From the NCBI RefSeq assembly GCF_904424705.1, contig NZ_CAJGBF010000002.1, forward strand, positions 186,001 through 250,000: a stretch of DNA of 64,000 nucleotides. The letters are read 5' to 3'. Shown here piece by piece: positions 29,235 to 37,966 of this stretch; position 1 is the stretch's first letter, and every line of letters starts with the position of its first letter. The translations under genes and the position numbers were made by a program. This stretch comes from Rossellomorea arthrocnemi (GTDB taxonomy: Bacteria; Bacillota; Bacilli; Bacillales; Bacillaceae_B). The notes beneath the pieces were generated by a model. It did not search any database. It worked only from the letters and a program-made list of their open reading frames with translations, and had not been told where the DNA came from.

Positions 29235-30488
29235 TCATTCCCTTAAAAAATCTTTGTTGAAGCTTGTGTCCTGTTTCGGATCAAAGGACTTCTTCTTATT
29301 CTTCGCTTTTACCCCTTGAGAGATGGAATCTTTACCGAACTTGTCATGAAGCTGGGATAAAACATTGTAGAGAGGTTCCTTTTCGGCCACCTTTTTATAA
29401 GAGAATAAGTCCAGCTGCTCGGTTGCTTCACTTTTCTCCACCACATCCTGGGCAGTGACCCCAAGAAGCCTTACGGGATCACCATCCCAATGCTTCAAAA
29501 ATAAATCTTTTGCATGGTGGAATACATCTTCCTTTTTATAAATGGGGTTTTCCACCTTTTTGCTTCTTGTGATGGTCTTCCTGAATTTATCACGAATCAT
29601 CAGCTGTATTGTTGTTCCCAGTACGTCTTTCTGTTGAAGGCGTGACGATACCTTGGCACACAGCTTCTCTACTACGGTTAATAGCTCATGCTGATTCGTC
29701 GTATCCTTCGGTAATGTAGTGGAATTGCCTACACTTTTATAATCATAAATCGATTCGGGATCAACGCTTCTTCTGTCAATCCCATTGGCACGTTCTTTGA
29801 GACGGAGACCATTGATCCCGAGTAGCGTCTTCAGTTGTAAATCATTGGCATGAGCAAGTTCGTTACACGTATGTATGCCAATTGAATTTAATTTTTCGGA
29901 GGTCTTTTGGCCAATCCCATGCATTTCGATGACCGGTAGAGGCCAGAGCTTTTGTGGAATATCCCGTTTCCGCAAAACAGTGATTCCCATCGGTTTTTTC
30001 ATATCGGATGCGGTCTTGGCCAAAAACTTATTGGGTGCCACCCCGATACTGCAAGGAAGATCAAGCTGTCCCTTAATCTGGGATTGAATGTCAGAGGCTA
30101 TTTGTAATGGGGTGCCTTTTTCAAAGGAATCCGTAATATCAAGATATCCTTCATCAATCGAGACGGGTTCCACTAATTCTGAATATTGTCTGAGGATATC
30201 GAATAGTCCTTTGGAGGCCGCTCGATAGCGATCGAAGTTAGGGGTCATGATGACCAGATTCGGACATAATTTTTTCGCCTCCCAAAGAGGCATTGTCGTC
30301 TTCACACCGAAGCTTCTGGCTTCGTAGCTGCATGTCACGATGATGCCCCGCCTTTCCTTCGGGTTCCCGGCTATTGCCAAAGGTTTTCCCCGTAGAGTAG
30401 GGTCAAAGGCCATCTCTACAGAGGCATAAAAACTGTTCATATCAACATGAAGGATCACTCGTCCGTTTTTGGGATAGTGTGAGTTCAT
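29235..30488 (-). CDS. polY1: DNA polymerase IV, Y family (PolY1/DinB)
   Basis: A 417-residue lesion-bypass polymerase. HVDMNSFYASVEM holds the first catalytic Asp and the steric-gate Phe/Tyr region, and VSIDEGYLDIT the second acidic pair. TEQLDLFSYKK near the C-terminus is a textbook beta-clamp-binding motif (QLDLF). In B. subtilis the yqjH product has this place, next to gndA. No LexA box was seen upstream, in contrast to yqjW. A weak ribosome binding site precedes the ATG. Confidence 0.94.
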   Translation of the reverse strand: MNSHYPKNGRVILHVDMNSFYASVEMAFDPTLRGKPLAIAGNPKERRGIIVTCSYEARSFGVKTTMPLWEAKKLCPNLVIMTPNFDRYRAASKGLFDILRQYSELVEPVSIDEGYLDITDSFEKGTPLQIASDIQSQIKGQLDLPCSIGVAPNKFLAKTASDMKKPMGITVLRKRDIPQKLWPLPVIEMHGIGQKTSEKLNSIGIHTCNELAHANDLQLKTLLGINGLRLKERANGIDRRSVDPESIYDYKSVGNSTTLPKDTTNQHELLTVVEKLCAKVSSRLQQKDVLGTTIQLMIRDKFRKTITRSKKVENPIYKKEDVFHHAKDLFLKHWDGDPVRLLGVTAQDVVEKSEATEQLDLFSYKKVAEKEPLYNVLSQLHDKFGKDSISQGVKAKNKKKSFDPKQDTSFNKDFLRE

Positions 30489-30509
30489 TTCAATCGCGGC
30501 TTTCTTTGT

Positions 30510-30980
30510 CTAGTTTTGATGTGTTTTTTGCTCGTCTACATAATCTTTTATTTCTTTTATACCTTCCAGGCTTCCTACTAAAACATTCGGATCAATTTGG
30601 GTGATCATTGAGTCCTCAAGATTAATGATCCCGGAGAAATAATTAGTTTTAGAATAGGCAAGTAACCCCACATTCGTGAATGATTCATGAGGTACTTCAA
30701 GGATTTCTTTTGCTTCTTTTACGACCAGACCGACCTGCATCGTTTCTGTGTGAATGACGAGGAGAAACATCCCACTTATATTATCTGCAGAAGTATGATA
30801 CAGGATATCCCCTAAATCCAAGACCGGAACCAGCTCATCCCTCACTTTAGAAATCCCACGTACAAATGAAGGCAAATGAGGTATGGCCCTCACTTCTTCC
30901 ACCTTTTCGATTGATACTACGTTCTCAATCGGCAGAGCATACTCTTCTTTTCCAGCATGAAATACAACTACTTTCGGCAT
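30510..30980 (-). CDS. CheW-like domain protein
   Basis: The 156-residue protein is a stand-alone CheW-like adaptor: VVVFHAGKEEYALPIENV at the start, LPSFVRGISKVRDELVPVLDLGDIL in the middle, and GLVVKEAKEIL. CheW proteins bridge chemoreceptors and the CheA kinase. No other chemotaxis genes are near, so its partner is unknown. Start at MPKVVVF is supported by AGGGG 9 bases upstream. It lies between yqjE and polY1. Confidence 0.88.
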   Translation of the reverse strand: MPKVVVFHAGKEEYALPIENVVSIEKVEEVRAIPHLPSFVRGISKVRDELVPVLDLGDILYHTSADNISGMFLLVIHTETMQVGLVVKEAKEILEVPHESFTNVGLLAYSKTNYFSGIINLEDSMITQIDPNVLVGSLEGIKEIKDYVDEQKTHQN

Positions 30981-31064
30981 TATACCGTCCCCTCTCGAAC
31001 TTCTGATATGTATACTACTAATGTACCACATTATAGAAAGTTTAGGTGCTGATTTGAAAGAAGA

Positions 31065-31109
31065 AAATGTCCACGAACGAAAAGGATAACCTTTTGTTCG
31101 TGGACATTT
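31065..31109 (-). terminator. Terminator downstream of yqjE and repeat array B
   Basis: Long stem AAATGTCCACGAAC-AAAAGG / CCTTTT-GTTCGTGGACATTT, followed on the minus strand by TTCTTCTTTC. It is separated from the yqjE stop by the repeat array. Confidence 0.8.
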
Positions 31110-31116
31110 GGATGTA

Positions 31117-31410
31117 TTATGCTTGTCGGGCCTGAACGAGCCGGCTGCGCTTTTCTATTTGTCCAGCTACAGGGCTTAGAGGCTCGAGGTCATAAGTCAA
31201 ACATACCAAAAAGGCATAGTACGCCTTTCCGGTATGTTCGCCTTATGCTTGTCGCCTCTGGGCAAAGCCCTTCCGCTTTTCTATTTGTCCAGCTCCGCCG
31301 GCTAGGCCCTCGAGGTCATATGCTAAATCCGGCAAAAAGGCAAAGTACGCCTTTCCGCCAGATTCATCTTATGCTTGTCGGGCCTGAACGAACCGGCTGC
31401 GCTTTTCTAT
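31117..31410 (-). repeat. Structured repeat array B (two 126-bp units plus a partial unit)
   Basis: Units start at 31117, 31243 and 31369 (plus-strand landmark TTATGCTTGTCG), period 126. Hairpin 31191-31247 has outer stem AACATACC / GGTATGTT; the second unit has AATCCGGC / GCCAGATT with one mismatch. The scaffold (GGCCCGACAAGCATAAG, TATGACCTCGAG, GGACAAATAGAAAAGCG) is shared with array A. On the minus strand the array begins AATAGAAAAGCG, and this TAG is the stop codon of yqjE. Confidence 0.9.
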
Positions 31411-32531
31411 TCCCCAGCGACTTCTTGAATGATTGCGACAACCATTTCAGAGAGCTTGTTTAATTCTTCTACAGGCATTCTTTCGCTCTTCGTGTGGATT
31501 TCTTCGTAGCCCACAGCCAGGTTGACAGTCGGCACTCCGAATCCTGCGATGACGTTGGCATCGCTTCCGCCTCCACTTGTTAGCAGCTCACTTGGGCGGC
31601 CGATTTTCTTTGCGGCACGTTTTGCCACTTCCACTACTTCGTCACCGTCTTTGAACTTGAAGCCTGGGTACATGACTTGAACTTCGACTTCCGCTTTTCC
31701 GCCCATTTCTTCGGCAACCGAAGTGAAGGCAGCTTTCATTTTTTCTACCTGTGCTTCCATTTTTTCCGGAATCAGGGAACGTGCCTCAGCAAGGATATCC
31801 GCTTGTTCGCATACGATATTCGTTGCTTTTCCCCCTTCAAAGCGGCCAATATTTGCAGTCGTTTCTTCATCGATACGGCCAAGCGGCATTTTAGAGATCG
31901 CTTTTGCTGCAATGGTGATGGCCGAAACGCCTTTCTCAGGAGCAACGCCTGCATGGGCCGTTTTCCCATAAATCGTTGCTTTCACTTTTGCCTGTGTCGG
32001 TGCCGCTACGATGATGTTACCGACTTTGCCATCACTATCAAGGGCGAAACCATATTTCGCTTTAACCAGGGATGAGTCAAGGGCTTTCGCTCCAACCAAA
32101 CCTGATTCCTCCCCTACCGTGATGATGAACTGGATGTCACCATGGGAAATATTATTTTCCTTAAGAACACGCACTGATTCAAGCATGGTGGCAAGTCCCG
32201 CTTTGTCATCGGCACCAAGGATGGTTGTTCCATCTGAATAAATATAGCCGTCTTCTTTAAGCGTAGGCTTAACCCCTTGTGCAGGAACGACTGTATCCAT
32301 ATGAGAAGTAAAGTAAATGGTATCTACGCCTTCTTTATTCCCTTTCAATGTACAGATCAGGTTACCGGCACCGTGGCCCGTTTCACCCATGGTGTCGTCT
32401 TCAAAGACCTCTACTCCAAGTTCAGAGAATTTCTTTGTTAAAACCTTTGCAATTTCTGCTTCTTCTTTCGTTTCAGAATCGATCTGAACCAATTCCAGGA
32501 ATTCATTTAATAAACGCTCTTCATTAATCAT
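31407..32531 (-). CDS. yqjE: M20 family peptidase, PepT-like (YqjE)
   Basis: A 374-residue zinc aminopeptidase-like M20 protein. SHMDTVVPAQ holds a zinc-binding His and the catalytic Asp, GADDKAGLA the bridging Asp, VGEESGLVG the catalytic Glu and zinc ligand, and EIHTKSERMP the last His. The dimerisation domain lies between. It resembles tripeptidase T. GGAGGTC precedes the ATG. Its TAG stop is made by the first bases of repeat array B, so the last residues may have been set by the insertion. Confidence 0.92.
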   Translation of the reverse strand: MINEERLLNEFLELVQIDSETKEEAEIAKVLTKKFSELGVEVFEDDTMGETGHGAGNLICTLKGNKEGVDTIYFTSHMDTVVPAQGVKPTLKEDGYIYSDGTTILGADDKAGLATMLESVRVLKENNISHGDIQFIITVGEESGLVGAKALDSSLVKAKYGFALDSDGKVGNIIVAAPTQAKVKATIYGKTAHAGVAPEKGVSAITIAAKAISKMPLGRIDEETTANIGRFEGGKATNIVCEQADILAEARSLIPEKMEAQVEKMKAAFTSVAEEMGGKAEVEVQVMYPGFKFKDGDEVVEVAKRAAKKIGRPSELLTSGGGSDANVIAGFGVPTVNLAVGYEEIHTKSERMPVEELNKLSEMVVAIIQEVAGE

Positions 32532-32606
32532 TTAATAGACCTCCACAAATATGTATTCACTACTATAGTATAGCGTGAATATCCGAGTACAACAAATGGC
32601 AGCACT

Positions 32607-34154
32607 TTACAACGGAATATTGCCATGCTTTTTCTTCGGACGTTCTTCCCGTTTGTTTCTCATCATTTCCAGTCCTTGAATCAGTTTGATCCGTGTTTCA
32701 CGGGGATCGATGACATCATCCACCATTCCACGGGATGCGGCGACATATGGATTCGCGAATTTCTCACGATACTCCTCGATTTTCTGTTCTCGAAGCTCTT
32801 CAGGCTTGTCACTGTTTGCAATTTCCCTGGCAAAAATGATATTCGCTGCTCCTTGTGGCCCCATAACGGCAATCTCAGCATTTGGCCACGCAAATACTAA
32901 ATCAGCGCCGATTGATTTACTATTCAGTGCTACGTATGCTCCACCATAAGCTTTCCTTAGAATTACAGTCATTTTCGGGACTGTCGCTTCAGAATAAGCA
33001 TATAGAATCTTTGCTCCATGACGGATGATTCCTCCATGTTCCTGCTTAATCCCCGGGAAGAATCCCGTTACATCTTCGAATGTGATTAATGGGATATTGA
33101 AGGAATCACAGAACCTGATGAACCGGGACGCTTTATCAGAAGAGTCGATGTCAAGCCCACCTGCCATGAACTTCGGCTGATTACATACAAGTCCAACAAC
33201 CTCGCCTTTAATGCGAGCAAGTCCAACAACGATGTTTTTGGCGAATTCCTTCTGAACTTCCATAAAGCTGCTTTCATCGACAATTTCATTGATGACCGTA
33301 CGGACGTCGTAAGGACGGATTGCATCGAATGGAATCAAGTCAGTTAAGTTGGCACGGTAATCGTCTTCTTCATTCGTTTCTAAGCGAGGGGGTTTTTCCT
33401 CGTTATTTTGAGGGAGGTACGTTAATAACCTTCGAACCTCTTGTAATACCTCTTCCTCGGTTTTTCCTCTGAAATGGGCATTTCCGCTTATGGAGTTATG
33501 AACCTTAGCCCCGCCTAAATCTTCAGAGCTGATTTTCTCACCTGTGACAGTTTCAATGACTTTAGGTCCTGTGATGAACATTTGACTCGTTTCATCCACC
33601 ATAAATACAAAATCCGTGATGGCAGGGGAATAAACCGCTCCTCCGGCACAAGGTCCCATGATTACGGATATTTGTGGGATTACGCCTGAATAAATGGAGT
33701 TTCGATAGAAGATATGCCCATATCCATCTAAAGACACAACTCCTTCTTGAATTCTTGCCCCACCAGAATCATTTAATCCAATGAAAGGCGCACCATTTTT
33801 GACTGCCAGATCCATGACATGTGAAATCTTCTTCGCATGCATTTCCCCCAATGCTCCTCCAAATACGGTGAAATCCTGAGAAAATAAATAGATGGGATTT
33901 CCATTTACTTTTCCATAACCTGTCACTACTCCATCTCCTGGCCCCTGAACACCTTCCAGGCCAAAGTCTGAACAGCGATGCTCAATGAATGGATTCAGTT
34001 CAACAAAGCTGCCCGGATCCACTAAAATATCGATTCGTTCTCTCGCAGTTAATTTTCCTTTTTCGTGCTGTTTGTCTATTTTTTTATCTCCGCCGCCTAG
34101 CTCCACTTCTCTTCTGCGGTCGTATAATTCATTGATTTTTTCATAAATATCCAT
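32607..34154 (-). CDS. yqjD: Propionyl-/acyl-CoA carboxylase carboxyltransferase subunit (YqjD)
   Basis: A 515-residue carboxyltransferase with two crotonase-like halves: LNDSGGARIQEGV in the N-terminal half and QEHGGIIRHGAKILYA, LRKAYGGAYVA and GPQGAANIIF in the C-terminal half. It probably makes methylmalonyl-CoA from propionyl-CoA, because the methylmalonyl-CoA epimerase gene overlaps it. No biotin carboxylase or biotin carrier gene is in the window. I prefer the ATG at 34154 because AAGGGG is about 10 bases before it; an ATG three codons earlier overlaps the mce stop. Confidence 0.92.
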   Translation of the reverse strand: MDIYEKINELYDRRREVELGGGDKKIDKQHEKGKLTARERIDILVDPGSFVELNPFIEHRCSDFGLEGVQGPGDGVVTGYGKVNGNPIYLFSQDFTVFGGALGEMHAKKISHVMDLAVKNGAPFIGLNDSGGARIQEGVVSLDGYGHIFYRNSIYSGVIPQISVIMGPCAGGAVYSPAITDFVFMVDETSQMFITGPKVIETVTGEKISSEDLGGAKVHNSISGNAHFRGKTEEEVLQEVRRLLTYLPQNNEEKPPRLETNEEDDYRANLTDLIPFDAIRPYDVRTVINEIVDESSFMEVQKEFAKNIVVGLARIKGEVVGLVCNQPKFMAGGLDIDSSDKASRFIRFCDSFNIPLITFEDVTGFFPGIKQEHGGIIRHGAKILYAYSEATVPKMTVILRKAYGGAYVALNSKSIGADLVFAWPNAEIAVMGPQGAANIIFAREIANSDKPEELREQKIEEYREKFANPYVAASRGMVDDVIDPRETRIKLIQGLEMMRNKREERPKKKHGNIPL

Positions 34155-34159
34155 AATGT

Positions 34160-34573
34160 TCATTCCCCTTTGATGTTGGATTTATCACAAAGCTCGTATA
34201 AAACGCCGTGCGCTGATTTCGGATGCAAAAATGCAACTGAAGCTCCGCCGGCACCCGGCTTTGGTGTTTCGTTGATCATCTGGATCCCTTTGGTTTGAAG
34301 CTCCTGGATTCGCTCCTCGATTCCTTCTACACCAAAGGCTATATGGTGAATCCCTTCTCCTTTTTTTTCAATGAATGCCGCGATCGGGCTTGCTTTATGT
34401 AGTGGCTCCAATAACTCAAGCTTAATATTTCCGCTATCCATGAATGCTACCTTTACACCCTGATTACCTACTTCTTCAATCTTTAGTAGTGTAAGACCCA
34501 GTGTACCTTCGTAAAATGCGAGAACATTGTCTATTGATGAAACTGCTATTCCGATATGATCTACCTTTTTCAT
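34160..34573 (-). CDS. mce: Methylmalonyl-CoA epimerase
   Basis: A 137-residue VOC-fold enzyme that interconverts the methylmalonyl-CoA epimers, needed between the carboxylase and the mutase. MKKVDHIGIAVSSID carries the first metal-binding His, and GIHHIAFGV and VLYELCD the others. It is the yqjC counterpart, directly upstream of yqjD. The start follows AGGGGG by about 10 bases; two earlier in-frame starts fall on or before this signal. Confidence 0.92.
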   Translation of the reverse strand: MKKVDHIGIAVSSIDNVLAFYEGTLGLTLLKIEEVGNQGVKVAFMDSGNIKLELLEPLHKASPIAAFIEKKGEGIHHIAFGVEGIEERIQELQTKGIQMINETPKPGAGGASVAFLHPKSAHGVLYELCDKSNIKGE

Positions 34574-34761
34574 CCCTATCATCCCCCTGTTGTTTGCATG
34601 CTCCACCCATATAGTATTCCATACTTGATGTCGAATTTCCTCCTATCCAGACGAATAATTGAAGCGTTTTCTTTTATTCCAGTGGTTGTCTTCTCTCATC
34701 ATTCGCGATAAAATAGAATTGAAAATTATCTCATGCTTACGTGGGAGAATGGAGCGATACG

Positions 34762-34857
34762 ATGGGCAATAAAAAAATGCAAAAAATAATTGTATTTGTT
34801 ATGCTGTTTGCAATGATTGCATCAACGATCATGGCAGGACTGACATTCTTACTATAA
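34762..34857 (+). CDS. Stressosome-associated miniprotein Prli42
   Basis: A 31-residue protein starting MGNKKMQKIIVFVMLF: a short basic head, then one membrane helix ending at FLL. Size, the NKK-x-QK-I-I-V start and the single helix match Prli42, shown in Listeria to anchor the stressosome to the membrane and needed for sensing oxidative stress. GGAG lies 8 bases before the ATG and a strong terminator directly follows. It is divergent from mce and single-gene. Confidence 0.82.
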   Translation: MGNKKMQKIIVFVMLFAMIASTIMAGLTFLL

Positions 34858-34864
34858 AGATAAA

Positions 34865-34913
34865 ATAAAGAGGATCTGCTTTACGACACGGTCGAAAAGC
34901 AGATCCTCTTTAT
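34865..34913. terminator. Bidirectional terminator
   Basis: A 16-bp or longer stem AAAGAGGATCTGCTTT / AAAGCAGATCCTCTTT, shared by the Prli42 gene and the convergent L,D-transpeptidase gene, whose stop codon lies within it. Confidence 0.93.
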
Positions 34914-35413
34914 TTTAGTGCTCCATATTCTTTTCCAAGCTGATGAAAGCTTTTCTTTGTCTTCACGACGAGGACTTTGGTGCCGACCGGTGCTTTATCA
35001 AACAGATATTCAACATCTTTGCTGTGCATCCTGATGCATCCGTTCGAGATATATCTCCCTATACTTGAAGGCTGGTTCGTCCCGTGAATTCCATATATTC
35101 TTCCGTCCGTCCCTTTTGCATCAAAGCCTATCCATCTCGACCCGAGCGGGTTTCTCGGGTCACCGCCAGGGATGTTCTTTTTACGATAATAGGGGTTTTT
35201 GGCTTTAACTGTGACATTAAATAGACCTTCCGGAGTTAGTGTGGTTGTTTTCCCTGTAGCGACAGGAAAGGTACCCTGGATTTTTGCATCGTCTACATAC
35301 GCTAATTGATTATTTTCCTTGTTCACAATGATAAACGGATCCCCCGGTATAGGGTTTCTTCCAAGTGGCCAGATGGGAGATGCAAACAATATAATGGCAA
35401 GAAGTAAACGCAT
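34910..35413 (-). CDS. L,D-transpeptidase (YkuD family), secreted
   Basis: A 167-residue YkuD-domain protein with an N-terminal signal peptide (about residues 1-18). The catalytic signature IHGTNQPSSIG...SNGCIRMH is complete, with the nucleophile Cys and the His. Such enzymes cross-link or modify peptidoglycan outside the membrane; B. subtilis relatives act in the spore. It lacks a LysM domain. It lies downstream of yqjA, the position of yqjB in B. subtilis. Confidence 0.9.
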   Translation of the reverse strand: MRLLLAIILFASPIWPLGRNPIPGDPFIIVNKENNQLAYVDDAKIQGTFPVATGKTTTLTPEGLFNVTVKAKNPYYRKKNIPGGDPRNPLGSRWIGFDAKGTDGRIYGIHGTNQPSSIGRYISNGCIRMHSKDVEYLFDKAPVGTKVLVVKTKKSFHQLGKEYGALK

Positions 35414-35434
35414 CCTATCACCCTTTTTCCTGTG

Positions 35435-36421
35435 TTAGGTGTAGTTTACTTCTCTTTGTTCATTTTCATCCTTTTTAATTCCTTTAAACGAACTTTTCAA
35501 CAGGAGGTATTGCTCCATCTCCTGAACAAACTGATAAAGGGCAGCCCGGGTTTCAAACTCTTCCCTTGTTTTTGGTAACTCCATTAGTTCAAATTCCACT
35601 TTCATGTCGTACAATTTTTTTAAGTAAAACAAGGCGGTATTTCCAGGATGAATATGATCACTGAGCTCTTCCAGGAATTCTGCTATGCGATGTCCCTGCT
35701 CGACAGTTAACGAGATGGATGTAGCAATCGGCAGGATACGCTGAAGGATTTCAAATTGTTTTTCCCTCATTTTGAAATATAAATAGTATAAGTTCTCGTC
35801 TCTTAAAAAGTGATTTTCCACATCTTTAAAGGCAATCGTCTTCGCTTCTTTGAGCAATTGCTCCGTTTCCGTGATTTCCTTACCGTCCCACTCACTGTTG
35901 TTCGTCTTTAAATAATTGATCATTTCACAGAAGATCTTATAAAAATTCGCTTCGATTTTTTCCTGGTATTCAATCATCTTTTTATCAACGCTTGGCATAT
36001 ACAAGTTCATCAGGAGTGCAATTCCAATCCCGATCACGATTATCCCCAATTCATTCTCAAAAAGGCCCAGGGTAACGTGTCCAGCTGAGTACACATGGAG
36101 AATGATGACGGAACTCGTGACAATCCCTTCTTTTATGTTGAGCGCAACAGTGATTGGAATGAAGACTAGGAGCAGCAAACCAATAATGGCTGGGTGATAA
36201 GCAAGGAATTCGAAAAAGGCGGCAGAAAAAACCATGGCGATCACACACGCCAGGAAACGACTCCATGAGGCGTTAACCGATTTTTTCTTTGTATTTTGAA
36301 TGCACAGTATCGTCAATATCCCGGCTGAAACAAAGTTATCTAGATGGAACCACTGTGCAATGCTTATGGCAACCGCTGTGCCGATTCCTGTCTTAAGTGT
36401 CCGATATCCTATTCGAAACAT
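35435..36421 (-). CDS. yqjA: YqjA family membrane protein (aromatic acid exporter-like)
   Basis: The 328-residue protein has five to six membrane helices in its first 145 residues and a helical cytosolic C-terminal domain of about 180 residues, the layout of the YqjA/DUF939 family related to FUSC/aromatic acid exporters. It starts MFRIGYRTLKTGIGTA. The substrate is unknown. GGAGAAAGATG precedes the ATG. It lies 21 bases upstream of the L,D-transpeptidase gene, so the two may be co-transcribed. Confidence 0.85.
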   Translation of the reverse strand: MFRIGYRTLKTGIGTAVAISIAQWFHLDNFVSAGILTILCIQNTKKKSVNASWSRFLACVIAMVFSAAFFEFLAYHPAIIGLLLLVFIPITVALNIKEGIVTSSVIILHVYSAGHVTLGLFENELGIIVIGIGIALLMNLYMPSVDKKMIEYQEKIEANFYKIFCEMINYLKTNNSEWDGKEITETEQLLKEAKTIAFKDVENHFLRDENLYYLYFKMREKQFEILQRILPIATSISLTVEQGHRIAEFLEELSDHIHPGNTALFYLKKLYDMKVEFELMELPKTREEFETRAALYQFVQEMEQYLLLKSSFKGIKKDENEQREVNYT

Positions 36422-36527
36422 TCATCTTTCTCCTAACTCTTCTTTTTTTAGCCTCTTTAGAATACCATAAACAGGGATGGACAGGAAAAGAAGGATGAAC
36501 GACTGATGCCGTTAATCCCTCTCTTTC

Positions 36528-37244
36528 TTACAATATTTTTTCAAGGAATTCTTGTCCCCTCGCACTTTGTGGATTAGAGAAAAAGGTGCGCGGCTCTCCT
36601 TCTTCAATGATCTTTCCATCATCCATAAACAGGATACTGTCCGCCACCTCTCGTGCAAACCCCATTTCATGGGTTACTATGATCATCGTCATCCCTGTAT
36701 GAGCAAGTGATTTCATTACGTCAAGAACCTCTTTCACCATTTCAGGATCGAGGGCAGATGTCGGTTCATCGAATAACATGACTTTCGGCTCCATGGCAAG
36801 CGCCCGTGCTATTGCTACACGCTGCTTTTGCCCGCCTGATAAACGGTTCGGATATTCATCGCTTTTTTCTTTCAAACCGACTTTTGTCAGGAGGTCCGTC
36901 CCTAATTTCTCAGCTTCCGTTTTGGTCATGCCCTTCACTTTCTTTGGCGCGTAAATGACATTTTCCAAAGCGGTCATATGGGGGAACAGGTGAAAATGCT
37001 GAAACACCATGCCTACATCTTGTCTTACCTTGTTGATGTTTTTCCCCTTTATGAGAACTTCTTCATAGTAAATCGATCCTGTTGTCGGTTCTTCTAAATG
37101 GTTCAGGCACCGCAATAATGTGGATTTCCCTGAACCGGATGGACCGATTAAAGCGACAACTTCCCCTTTTTGTACCGAGAAATCGATTCCTTTTAATACC
37201 TTCAGTTTGCCAAAAGACTTGGTAATCTTTTCTCCCTTAATCAT
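36528..37244 (-). CDS. artR: Arginine/polar amino acid ABC transporter, ATPase
   Basis: The 238-residue ATPase has Walker [10 protein letters not shown], signature [15 protein letters not shown], Walker [14 protein letters not shown] and switch His in VTHEMGFA. It powers amino acid import with the permease and binding protein upstream. The start at [12 protein letters not shown] follows GGGAGG and overlaps the end of the permease gene by 8 bases, showing coupling. It is the artR (yqiZ) counterpart; the exact amino acid specificity is inferred from this correspondence. Confidence 0.92.
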   Translation of the reverse strand: MIKGEKITKSFGKLKVLKGIDFSVQKGEVVALIGPSGSGKSTLLRCLNHLEEPTTGSIYYEEVLIKGKNINKVRQDVGMVFQHFHLFPHMTALENVIYAPKKVKGMTKTEAEKLGTDLLTKVGLKEKSDEYPNRLSGGQKQRVAIARALAMEPKVMLFDEPTSALDPEMVKEVLDVMKSLAHTGMTMIIVTHEMGFAREVADSILFMDDGKIIEEGEPRTFFSNPQSARGQEFLEKIL

Positions 37245-37893
37245 TGCGCAACCTCCCTTCAAGCACTTTCCCGAGTAAAGTCAGAATCATGACGAGTACA
37301 TAATAGATGAGTCCTGCGAATAGAAGCGGTTCAAAGAAGGAATACAAATCACTTCCGACCATATAAGATCTCCTCATCACATCTGCTGCACCAATGACGG
37401 TAACGATGGCTGATTCCTTGGTGAGGGTGATGAATTCATTCATTAAAGCAGGCAGGATATTTTTTATCGCCTGAGGCAGTATCAAGTCTTTCATCATCAA
37501 ACGATACGGAACTCCGAGGGCCATTGCGGCTTCCGTTTGACCTTTATCCACTGCATTGATCCCTGCACGGATGATTTCAGATATATAGGCTGCAGAATTA
37601 AGGGAAAAGGCAAGGATCGCTGCTGAATAAGGTTCAATCTGTGTACCAAAAAGCTGGGGCGAACCGTAAAAGATGATCATCAGCTGAAGTACTAAAGGCG
37701 TTCCTCTAAAAATAGATGTATAAACATCGGCAAGCAGCGTTAATGGTTTAATGGAGCTTATTTTACAAAGGGCAAGAAGAATACCGAATACAAATCCAAG
37801 CACTCCTGCTAACCCGACAATTTTAAGTGTGACTTTCAACCCTTCCAGAATAAAGGGGATTGAAGGAATCAGTTGTTCGAAATCAAGTGGCAT
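37237..37893 (-). CDS. artQ: Amino acid ABC transporter permease
   Basis: A 218-residue HisM/ArtQ-type permease with about five membrane helices, the [11 protein letters not shown] segment and the EAA loop ([10 protein letters not shown]...[17 protein letters not shown]) that contacts the ATPase. AAAGGGG precedes the ATG. It lies between artP and artR. A hairpin stands between artP and this gene. Confidence 0.93.
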   Translation of the reverse strand: MPLDFEQLIPSIPFILEGLKVTLKIVGLAGVLGFVFGILLALCKISSIKPLTLLADVYTSIFRGTPLVLQLMIIFYGSPQLFGTQIEPYSAAILAFSLNSAAYISEIIRAGINAVDKGQTEAAMALGVPYRLMMKDLILPQAIKNILPALMNEFITLTKESAIVTVIGAADVMRRSYMVGSDLYSFFEPLLFAGLIYYVLVMILTLLGKVLEGRLRND

Positions 37894-37932
37894 GAGAATC
37901 CCCTTTCAAATAGGTGGTATTTATATAAGAAA

Positions 37933-37956
37933 GGCTAACCGGATTATAGGTTAGCC
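37933..37956 (-). terminator. Intercistronic hairpin between artP and artQ
   Basis: Stem GGCTAACC / GGTTAGCC with an 8-base loop followed by TTTCTT. It probably lowers artQR expression relative to artP or protects the artP message end; a usual arrangement for binding-protein genes. Confidence 0.6.
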
Positions 37957-37966
37957 CTTCATCAAT

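Noticed and set aside
31119..31463. 114-codon plus-strand frame near 31.2 kb
   Set aside because: It runs through repeat array B and the antisense of yqjE, with repeated peptide segments that come from the repeat units.
36057..36266. 69-codon His/Cys-rich minus-strand frame
   Set aside because: It lies fully within yqjA in another frame and has no ribosome binding site.
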